Source: Bacteroidota bacterium (lineage in GTDB: Bacteria > Bacteroidota > Bacteroidia > Flavobacteriales_F > PHOS-HE28). From it: DNA of 6,548 bases. Below the pieces are notes generated by a model, which saw nothing but the letters and a program-made list of their open reading frames with translations, was not told the origin of the DNA and made no database searches. Below are positions 1-6,548 of the stretch, one piece after another (the first letter of the stretch is position 1; each line of letters begins with the position of its first letter). The stretch lies in NCBI GenBank assembly GCA_023430325.1, contig JAEZAU010000144.1, positions 1 through 6,548 on the forward strand, given 5' to 3'. A program made the position numbers and the translations under genes.

Positions 1-810
1 TGGAACGAAGCGCGGCAGGTGATCGATCGGATGAACGTGGAGGAAGCCATCATCGCCGTGGATTCTGGTGAGCACGATCACATCAGCCGCATCATGAACG
101 AGCTGGAAGGTACCGGAGTGCGCATCAAGATCATTCCGGACATGTACGACATCCTTTCGGGATCGGTGAAGATGACCAGCATTTTCGGCGCACCATTGAT
201 CGAGGTGAACTCCGAGATCATGCCCGCCTGGCAATTCTCCTTGAAACGAGCGATGGATATTTGTGTAAGCATCTGTTCGCTCATCGTTCTATCCCCGCTT
301 CTGCTCGCGCTTACGATCGGGGTGAAGCTCAGCTCGCCCGGGCCGGTATTCTTTCGCCAGGAAAGGATCGGCAGGTTCGGAAGACCGTTCAGCATCATCA
401 AATTCCGCAGCATGTATGTTGATGCGGAGCAGAACGGCCCCCAGCTCAGCAGTTCGCAAGATCCAAGGATAACGCCCTTCGGCCGGTGGATGCGGCGTAC
501 ACGCATGGATGAACTGCCCCAGTTCTGGAACGTGCTGAAAGGTGACATGAGCCTGGTGGGCCCGCGGCCTGAACGCCAGCATTTCATCAACGCCATCATG
601 GAGCAGGCCCCCCACTACCGGCACCTGCACAAGGTGCGCCCGGGCATCACCAGTTGGGGCCAGGTGAAGTTCGGCTATGCCGAGAACGTGCACCAGATGA
701 TCCGCCGTTTGAAATATGACATCCTCTACATCGAGAACATGAGCCTGGCGGTGGACCTGAAGATCCTGGCCTATACGATCATCATCATCTTGAAGGGGGA
801 CGGAAAGTGA
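1..810 (+). CDS. Undecaprenyl-phosphate sugar phosphotransferase, 5'-truncated (exopolysaccharide biosynthesis polyprenyl glycosylphosphotransferase)
   Basis: This membrane enzyme transfers a sugar-1-phosphate from a nucleotide sugar to undecaprenyl phosphate, the first step of capsule, O-antigen or exopolysaccharide repeat assembly at the inner face of the cytoplasmic membrane. The frame is open from base 1, so the 269 visible codons (numbered from base 1) are the C-terminal part; family members are usually about 450-480 residues, so roughly 200 are missing. Codons 1-75 resemble the end of the Rossmann-like (CoA-binding-type) domain that precedes the catalytic domain. A hydrophobic segment with a Ser-Pro break lies at about 86-108, followed by SPGP (112-115) and RQERIG. 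The catalytic Asp-Glu pair is D170-E171 in MDELPQ, and SLVGPRPE is at 184-191. These are the hallmarks of the bacterial sugar transferase domain (WbaP/PglC superfamily). The sugar substrate cannot be read from sequence. A GTG at base 19 is an internal codon, not a credible start. The next gene begins 34 bases downstream. Confidence 0.93.
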   Translation, partial: WNEARQVIDRMNVEEAIIAVDSGEHDHISRIMNELEGTGVRIKIIPDMYDILSGSVKMTSIFGAPLIEVNSEIMPAWQFSLKRAMDICVSICSLIVLSPLLLALTIGVKLSSPGPVFFRQERIGRFGRPFSIIKFRSMYVDAEQNGPQLSSSQDPRITPFGRWMRRTRMDELPQFWNVLKGDMSLVGPRPERQHFINAIMEQAPHYRHLHKVRPGITSWGQVKFGYAENVHQMIRRLKYDILYIENMSLAVDLKILAYTIIIILKGDGK

Positions 811-844
811 TCGTTCTACCTTCGCGCCTCTTATCTCTTACGCA

Positions 845-1750
<906 letters not shown>

Positions 1751-1785
1751 TACCAGAAGTTGCTGTTATCACCGCTTTTGTGCCA

Positions 1786-1802
1786 GGCCACCGATCGTGG
1801 TC
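1786..1802 (+). terminator. Weak hairpin, possible terminator after the dehydrogenase gene
   Basis: GGCCAC (1786-1791) can pair with GTGGTC (1797-1802) around a 5-base loop CGATC, giving a 6-bp stem with one G-U pair. It starts 35 bases after the dehydrogenase stop codon. The following DNA is T-rich (1810-1828) but has no uninterrupted T run directly after the stem, so a classical intrinsic terminator is not proven. Position supports it; strength does not. Confidence 0.25.
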
Positions 1803-1824
1803 CGGATCATTCATTCTATTTTCA

Positions 1825-1854
1825 TTTGTTAACATTTGCAGAACGTTTAGTTTG
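1825..1854 (+). promoter_or_regulatory. Possible Bacteroidota-type promoter for the haloperoxidase gene
   Basis: The known Bacteroides sigma-factor consensus is a -33 TTTG and a -7 TAnnTTTG about 19-21 bases apart. Here TTTG at 1825-1828 is followed after 18 bases by TTAGTTTG (1847-1854), which misses one consensus base (T for A at the second position). A further TTTG lies at 1835-1838. The surrounding stretch (about 1806-1856) is clearly more AT-rich than the flanking genes. It would leave an untranslated leader of roughly 80 bases before the ATG at 1943. This is a near match in a plausible place, not a firm call. Confidence 0.3.
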
Positions 1855-1942
1855 GTCTCTCGGATCGGCGACCAGATCCGTACCTGCAAGAAGAAATAAG
1901 GATCGCCAACAGGAAGGATGAGCATGAACCACCACCTTTCCA

Positions 1943-2017
1943 ATGGGCATCCACAGATCGACCCTCATCGTTGCACTTGCCACGATCACCGTTGCATGGG
2001 CACCTGAAATTGAAGCG
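1943..2017 (+). other. Signal peptide of the haloperoxidase
   Basis: Residues 1-25 comprise a short N-region (HR), a hydrophobic core TLIVALATITVAWA, and a cleavage-type end (EIEA before Q26). A mature N-terminus starting with Gln is common in exported Bacteroidota proteins. It indicates Sec export to the periplasm, needed before T9SS passage across the outer membrane. There is no lipobox cysteine, so it is not a lipoprotein. Confidence 0.85.
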
Positions 2018-5000
2018 CAAGATCATTCCATTGCGAGGGAATGGAATGAACGATTGCTGGCGGCGATAAAACGCGATTTTGCGCGTCCGCCTGTCCAGGC
2101 TCGCAACCTGTACCAGGTCTCCGCCGCCATGTACGAAGCATGGGCCGCCTACGACCCCAAGGCCGAACCCTTCCTCCTGGGCAGGACCCGCAGCGGTTAT
2201 ACCTGCCCATTCGATGGAATACCGGTCCCTGCGGATATTGAAGCAGCACGGCATGAGGCCATCAGTTTCGCGGCATACCGCATGATCGCCCATCGTTTCC
2301 AGAATTCCCCCGGTGTGTTCCTCACCATGACGGAGATCAACGCGTTGATGAACGCCAATGGTTACAACACGGCGAACACCTCGGTGGATTATCTCCAAGG
2401 CGGGGCCGCGGAACTGGGCAATTACATCGCGCAGCAGATCATCGCCTATGGCATGCAGGATGGTTCGAACGAATCGGTGAATTTCCAGAACCAGTACTAC
2501 ACGCCGGTGAATCAGCCGCTTGTTGTTGCCGGCACAACAGTTCCCGCATCCACCGATCCCAACCGCTGGCAGCCGCTCACATTGACCAATGCGGTGGACC
2601 AGCAGGGAAACCCGATCCCTTCCACCCCACCGTTCCAAAGCCCTGAATGGGGAAATGTGGATCCATTCGCGCTGACACCTGCCCAGATGACCGAGCATGT
2701 TCGCAATGGGAACATCTACAAGATGTATCTCGATCCCGGTGAGCCGGCCTTGCTCGATACCACGATCGCCAGTGAACTGAACTCCTTCTATAAGTGGAAC
2801 CATTGCATGGTGCCGATCTGGCAAAGCCACCTCGATGCGAACGACACCACCATGATCGACATTTCTCCGGCATCGAAAGGGAACCTGCAGACCTATCCGC
2901 AAACGGAACAGGAGATCCGTGATTTCTATGAGTATTTCGATGGAGGTGACATCAGCACCGGCCATGCGATCAATCCTGTCACAGGCCAACCGTATGAGCC
3001 ACAAATGGTGAAGCGTGGCGATTACACGCGTGTGCTCGCGGAATTCTGGGCCGATGGACCTACATCAGAAACTCCGCCCGGGCATTGGTTCTCCATCATG
3101 CATACGGTGATGGACCATCCGCTCTTTGAACGGAAATGGCTGGGCCAGGGACCGGTGCTTAGCGATCTGGAGTATGACGTGAAGGCGCACCTTGTGCTCG
3201 GCGGGGCGCTGCATGATGCAGCCATCACGGCCTGGGGAATCAAGGGTTGGTACGATTACACGCGGCCTGTGACGGCGATCCGTTACATGGCAGCCAAAGG
3301 CCAATCCAGCGATCCGATGCTCCCGAATTTCCATCCGGCGGGCCTGCCGATCGTGCCAGGCTACATTGAACAAGTGCAGCTCGGAGACCCGCTCGGCGGT
3401 GATAACAACGAACATGTTGGCAAGATGAAACTGTACACCTGGCGCGGCCATGAGTTCATTGATGATCCGTTGATCGATGAGGCCGGCGTGGGATGGATCC
3501 TTGCCGAGAAGTGGTTCCCTTATCAGCGGCCCACGTTCGTTACGCCTCCGTTCGCCGGTTATGTTTCCGGTCATTCCACCTTCTCACGTTCGGCGGCCGA
3601 AGCGCTCACTGCAATGACCGGCAGTGCGTATTTCCCCGGTGGAATGGGGACCTTCTCCTGCCCTCAGGACCAATTCCTGGTCTTCGAAGATGGTCCATCG
3701 CAATCGATCGAACTTCAATGGGCCACCTATCGTGATGCTTCGGACCAGTGCAGCCTCTCGCGCATCTGGGGTGGCATCCATCCGCCGATCGATGACATCC
3801 CCGGCAGGCATCTGGGAATGATCATAGGTCCCCAGGCCGTGAACTATGGTTCGGCACTGTTCAACAGCGGCAGACCGGTGATCACGGATGTGATCGTTAG
3901 CGACCCGGTGATCAACGTCAACGACATCAGCTCAACGTTCACAGTTGAATGGAACTACGACATGCCGATGGACCAATCGATCCATCCGGTGGTCGACATG
4001 TTGGTGCAGGATCCGATCGGTACGGCCGTGAATGTTCTTGGCGGCGCGTGGATCGATGAGGACACTTATCAACTGCAATTCGAAGCACTGAATGCTGAAG
4101 TGACGTTGGACCAGATCCACATGCGCGTTGATTCAGCGCAGGCAGCCGGTGGGCCGAAGCAGAACGTCTGGTTGATCCCGGAACCTTTCATGATCGATAC
4201 GGAACTGCCCGAAGTGGTCGATGTCACCTCCTCCACAGCGATCATCAATGAAGCAGTGGCCACGCAGGGAATGGTCTACCTGGACATCTCGTTCAATGAA
4301 CCGTGTGACATCACTGTGCAGCCATCACTTTCATGGATCGATGAGATGACAAGCCTGGCGTACGACCCCGCGCTGAGCACATGGTTGAACGATCAGACAT
4401 TCCGTGCTGTGTTCAATGTGGAAGACCTCGATGTGGAGGTCGAAGCCACCGATATTGCCATAACTGATGCACTTGACAAGGCTGGTAATCCGCAGAGCGA
4501 TGCAGAGCACGGACCTTTCTTCCAGACCGATACACGTGCACCGCAGATCGCTTTGGCAAACGTGAACGGAACGGTCTTCTCGCAACAGGATGTGGGACCA
4601 CAGGCGCTTCAGGTCACCTACACTTTCGATGAGCCGATGGACATGGATGTTCCCGTTGAGATCACCTTCGAGAATGGCGATCCTCTGGGCTCATCGTTAG
4701 CGATCAATGCAGCGAGTTCGTGGTCCGATCCACTGAACTACCAGATCTCCTATGATCTCCAGGCGGCGAACGAGGAATTCCCGGCCCTTCAACTGACGGC
4801 CGGCACCGCGCGTGATGCAGCAGGTAATTTACTTGTTCCGGCCTCGGCCACTCCCGCGATACAGATCGACACGAAAGTGCCGCAGCTGATATCCGTGGCA
4901 CCGAACCATGCAGTGGTTGCCGATAGCGAGATCGGATCCGGCAATTTCCATGTTGATCTTCTCTTCGATGACATCATGGATCCCGCCATCGTTCCGGCGA

Positions 5001-5827
5001 TCACGATCGAGAGTGCTGAAGATGTCTCCGGTTCGTTGCAACATGATCTGGCCGCCGATGAATGGATCTCCGGCGATACGTACCGCGTGCACTTCACTGT
5101 GATCGATGAAGAACGAGAGGTCCAACAGATCGGGATCACAGCGAGCGCTGCGGCAGACGATGCCGGCAACGTGATAGCTCCGGCGAGCATACCCGCGGTC
5201 TTCTCATTGGATACGCGCGATCCATTGCTGGTGGTGATCACCGCGAGTACATATACTGTCACCACCGATCATATCGGGACGGAAGGACTTCAATTCCTGT
5301 TGGTGTTCGATGAGCCGATGCGCGCGGACATGCTGCCATCGATAGGCTTTGGTACCGATGTCACGAATGTTCTGGTCCAGAACGCGTCGTCATCGGAATG
5401 GCTCAACGCATTCACCTATCGCATGGTGTACGATGTGCTTGCTGAAGAGGTCCAGTTGTTGGATATCGATGTAACAATAACTGCTGCCGGGGATCTCGCC
5501 TCCAACGAACTGGTCATGGATGTTTACCCGGCTATGTTGGATATCGATATGCTGCAGACCGGTATTGCAGAAGCGGTGAACATGCAATTGCACCTGCGGC
5601 CGAATCCGATACGGGTCGGTGAGACCCTCTTCTTCGACATGGATCACGCAGGTCCTGTCACACTTCAATTGATGGATCTTCAGGGCAAGGTGATCCACCA
5701 GCAACAACTCGCACCACCGAATGGAACGATCGGAATTCCGATGCCTGATATTGCGGAAGGAGCCTATGTACTTGTGGGCAGTACTGCGACCAGCCGATAT
5801 ACCGAACGGCTGATCGTGGTCGAATAA
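1943..5827 (+). CDS. Exported vanadium-dependent haloperoxidase (PAP2 superfamily) with Ig-like repeats and T9SS sorting domain
   Basis: The predicted product (1294 residues) is a secreted or surface-attached vanadate enzyme; the family oxidises halides with hydrogen peroxide, and related members are acid phosphatases. Residues 1-25 form a signal peptide with likely cleavage before Q26 (IEA-Q). Residues about 27-640 are the catalytic region; ARNLYQVSAAMYEAWAAYDP near the N-terminus resembles the domain preceding the PAP2 core in bacterial haloperoxidases. Vanadate-site residues are K434 and R441 (K-x6-RP), S542-G543-H544, R607, and H613 with D617 (SR-x5-H-x3-D). W431 and F537 occupy the positions of W350 and F397 of Curvularia chloroperoxidase. 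Residues 645-1203 are five Ig-like repeats, and about 1213-1294 is a T9SS sorting domain with PNP at 1220-1222. The start is secure because an in-frame stop lies at 1925-1927 and no other start falls between. No good ribosome site precedes it at normal spacing. Halide specificity, or a phosphatase activity instead, cannot be settled from sequence. Confidence 0.9.
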   Translation: MGIHRSTLIVALATITVAWAPEIEAQDHSIAREWNERLLAAIKRDFARPPVQARNLYQVSAAMYEAWAAYDPKAEPFLLGRTRSGYTCPFDGIPVPADIEAARHEAISFAAYRMIAHRFQNSPGVFLTMTEINALMNANGYNTANTSVDYLQGGAAELGNYIAQQIIAYGMQDGSNESVNFQNQYYTPVNQPLVVAGTTVPASTDPNRWQPLTLTNAVDQQGNPIPSTPPFQSPEWGNVDPFALTPAQMTEHVRNGNIYKMYLDPGEPALLDTTIASELNSFYKWNHCMVPIWQSHLDANDTTMIDISPASKGNLQTYPQTEQEIRDFYEYFDGGDISTGHAINPVTGQPYEPQMVKRGDYTRVLAEFWADGPTSETPPGHWFSIMHTVMDHPLFERKWLGQGPVLSDLEYDVKAHLVLGGALHDAAITAWGIKGWYDYTRPVTAIRYMAAKGQSSDPMLPNFHPAGLPIVPGYIEQVQLGDPLGGDNNEHVGKMKLYTWRGHEFIDDPLIDEAGVGWILAEKWFPYQRPTFVTPPFAGYVSGHSTFSRSAAEALTAMTGSAYFPGGMGTFSCPQDQFLVFEDGPSQSIELQWATYRDASDQCSLSRIWGGIHPPIDDIPGRHLGMIIGPQAVNYGSALFNSGRPVITDVIVSDPVINVNDISSTFTVEWNYDMPMDQSIHPVVDMLVQDPIGTAVNVLGGAWIDEDTYQLQFEALNAEVTLDQIHMRVDSAQAAGGPKQNVWLIPEPFMIDTELPEVVDVTSSTAIINEAVATQGMVYLDISFNEPCDITVQPSLSWIDEMTSLAYDPALSTWLNDQTFRAVFNVEDLDVEVEATDIAITDALDKAGNPQSDAEHGPFFQTDTRAPQIALANVNGTVFSQQDVGPQALQVTYTFDEPMDMDVPVEITFENGDPLGSSLAINAASSWSDPLNYQISYDLQAANEEFPALQLTAGTARDAAGNLLVPASATPAIQIDTKVPQLISVAPNHAVVADSEIGSGNFHVDLLFDDIMDPAIVPAITIESAEDVSGSLQHDLAADEWISGDTYRVHFTVIDEEREVQQIGITASAAADDAGNVIAPASIPAVFSLDTRDPLLVVITASTYTVTTDHIGTEGLQFLLVFDEPMRADMLPSIGFGTDVTNVLVQNASSSEWLNAFTYRMVYDVLAEEVQLLDIDVTITAAGDLASNELVMDVYPAMLDIDMLQTGIAEAVNMQLHLRPNPIRVGETLFFDMDHAGPVTLQLMDLQGKVIHQQQLAPPNGTIGIPMPDIAEGAYVLVGSTATSRYTERLIVVE
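3233..3793 (+). other. Vanadate-binding active-site region (PAP2/haloperoxidase core)
   Basis: Three motifs define the site. The first is W431-x2-K434-x6-R441-P (3233-3268). The second is F537-x4-S542-G543-H544 (3551-3574), where Val replaces the usual Pro before SGH. The third is S606-R607-x5-H613-x3-D617 (3758-3793). In the family, Lys, both Arg, Ser and Gly hold the vanadate oxygens. The last His is the axial vanadium ligand and the SGH His is the acid-base residue. All are present with reference spacing, so the site looks intact. Confidence 0.9.
3875..5548 (+). repeat. Five tandem Ig-like domain repeats within the haloperoxidase
   Basis: Five protein repeats of 109-114 residues lie end to end: 3875-4207, 4208-4540, 4541-4879, 4880-5221 and 5222-5548. 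Each begins with a Pro followed by hydrophobic residues. Each has a central F-D-E-P-M-D-like turn (YDMPMD, FNEPCD, FDEPMD, FDDIMD, FDEPMR). Each then has a conserved Trp followed by a strand (AWIDEDTY, TWLNDQTF, SWSDPLNY, EWISGDTY, EWLNAFTY). The first four end in a (I/T)DT-x2-P linker, while the fifth ends in LDID. Repeats 2-4 carry a D-x-x-GN turn (DKAGN, DAAGN, DDAGN); 1 and 5 have lost it. The pattern resembles bacterial Ig-like (Big_5-type) domains and probably forms a rigid stalk between enzyme and sorting domain. The repeats are divergent at DNA level, so recent duplication is unlikely. Confidence 0.85.
5579..5824 (+). other. T9SS type A C-terminal sorting domain of the haloperoxidase
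   Basis: Residues 1213-1294 show the usual order: an RPNP motif (PNP at 1220-1222), a Gly-Glu segment leading into FFDMD, a strand VTLQLMDLQGKVIH, a G-x-Y-type strand (AEGAYVLVGS), and a basic end ERLIVVE. In Bacteroidota this domain directs transport through the type IX machinery across the outer membrane; it is normally cut off, and the product is released or attached to surface lipopolysaccharide. The match is by pattern, without a profile search. Confidence 0.85.
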
Positions 5828-5853
5828 CGTCCGGCGGAACAACTTTCACTACA

Positions 5854-6548
5854 ATGGTCAAGCGATCGTTCTTCGGCCTCTTGCTTATGCATACGGCACT
5901 TCTGCCGGGCCATTCGCTCCATGCGCAAGGCTTCGTGGATGCCGCCCCCATGCATGACATGACCTTCCAGGCCCCGGGAGATAGTTATGGTAGCGGCGCG
6001 AGTTTCTACGACTTCGATCAGGATGGATGGGACGATATCACGTTCACCATGCCTGGTGAGTCCATCAAGTTCTACAGGAATACCGGTGGCAGTTTCGTAC
6101 TTGAGGATTACGAGATCTCCACGCCGGGCCAGACACGCAGCGTTCTCTGGGCCGACTACGACAACGATGGCGATGCGGATCTGGTGGTCACCACTTATGA
6201 AGGAGTATGCAGACTATACCGCAACAACGGAAATTTCGAGTTCACCGACCAATCGATCACTGCCGGACTGCTGCAGGTGCCGCAGAAGACCTACGGTGCT
6301 TCCTGGGGGGACATGAACAACGATGGATCCCTTGATCTGTATGTCTGCAATTATGAATTTGAAGGTGACCCGACCGATCAGAACCTTTGGAACCAGTTGT
6401 ACATGAACAATGGTGATGGCACATTCACCAATGTAACCGCAAGTAGCGGTGCTGGCGATGACATCAAACTATCCTTTCAAGGCATGTGGCTCGATCATGA
6501 TCTGGATGGACTACAGGATATCTTCATCATAAACGATCGCTGGTTCGC
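5854..6548 (+). CDS. Exported FG-GAP/VCBS-repeat protein, 3'-truncated
   Basis: The frame is open from ATG 5854 to the window end (231 codons), with no stop reached. Residues 1-24 are a signal peptide (basic VKR, hydrophobic FFGLLL core, cleavage at LHA before Q25). The mature part carries regularly spaced calcium-loop motifs of the D-x-D-x-D-G kind: DFDQDGWDD (53-61), DYDNDGDAD (101-109), DMNNDGSLD (153-161) and DHDLDGLQD (214-222). Between them are blades such as LYRNNGNFEFTD and NGDGTFTN. This is the signature of FG-GAP/VCBS beta-propeller repeats, found in secreted adhesins and in the CRTAC1/UnbV-like family. It probably functions outside the cell or on its surface, and a T9SS domain might follow beyond the window. 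It starts 26 bases after the haloperoxidase stop with no terminator between, so co-transcription is likely. No Shine-Dalgarno site is evident. The exact role is unknown. Confidence 0.88.
   Translation, partial: MVKRSFFGLLLMHTALLPGHSLHAQGFVDAAPMHDMTFQAPGDSYGSGASFYDFDQDGWDDITFTMPGESIKFYRNTGGSFVLEDYEISTPGQTRSVLWADYDNDGDADLVVTTYEGVCRLYRNNGNFEFTDQSITAGLLQVPQKTYGASWGDMNNDGSLDLYVCNYEFEGDPTDQNLWNQLYMNNGDGTFTNVTASSGAGDDIKLSFQGMWLDHDLDGLQDIFIINDRWF

Noticed and set aside
78..693. Two overlapping - strand open frames within the sugar transferase gene
   Set aside because: The + strand here encodes the clear catalytic domain of the sugar transferase. The antisense frames have no motifs and no promoter-like or ribosome-site support.
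1847..3004. Long open frame of 385 codons on the - strand
   Set aside because: It lies opposite the leader and the first third of the haloperoxidase gene, whose + strand frame has a signal peptide, a family-like N-terminal segment and a continuous 1294-codon frame. The antisense translation has no recognisable domain and shows the Arg/His/Gly-rich look of a shadow frame.
5987..6316. Open frame of 109 codons on the + strand
   Set aside because: It is an out-of-phase shadow of the FG-GAP repeat gene starting at 5854. That gene's frame has a signal peptide and four calcium-loop motifs; this one has none and a Ser/Thr/Arg-rich composition.

Overview
The window looks like chromosomal DNA from a Bacteroidota bacterium, probably a Flavobacteriales-like lineage of moderate GC. 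Three things point there. One exported protein ends in a domain typical of type IX secretion (T9SS) substrates. The genes lack convincing Shine-Dalgarno sites at their starts. The one sizeable intergenic region carries TTTG-type promoter-like words. The taxonomic placement is inference. No tRNA, rRNA, CRISPR array, insertion sequence or phage gene was seen.

Layout: all four genes are on the + strand. (1) Bases 1-810 are the 3' part of a polyprenyl-phosphate sugar phosphotransferase that starts capsule or exopolysaccharide repeat-unit synthesis; its 5' end lies outside the window. (2) After 34 bases, 845-1750 encodes a complete 3-hydroxyacyl-CoA (3-hydroxybutyryl-CoA type) dehydrogenase with every catalytic residue in place. 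(3) A 192-base intergenic region (1751-1942) holds a weak hairpin and a possible promoter. (4) 1943-5827 encodes a 1294-residue exported protein with a signal peptide, a vanadium-dependent haloperoxidase (PAP2 superfamily) catalytic region, five Ig-like repeats of about 110 residues, and a T9SS C-terminal sorting domain. (5) After only 26 bases, 5854 to the window end encodes the start of a second exported protein, with FG-GAP/VCBS-type calcium-loop repeats.

The first two genes are ordinary envelope-polysaccharide and acyl-CoA genes with no visible functional link to each other. The last two are probably co-transcribed and form a small secreted or cell-surface module. The haloperoxidase is the most interesting item. 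Its vanadate-binding residues fit the spacing of the fungal chloroperoxidase reference exactly, including the Trp and Phe that mark the chloroperoxidase-like halide pocket. I see no evidence of a wholly new multi-gene system here. The unusual points are the architecture of the haloperoxidase and a marked excess of GATC in both coding and non-coding DNA.
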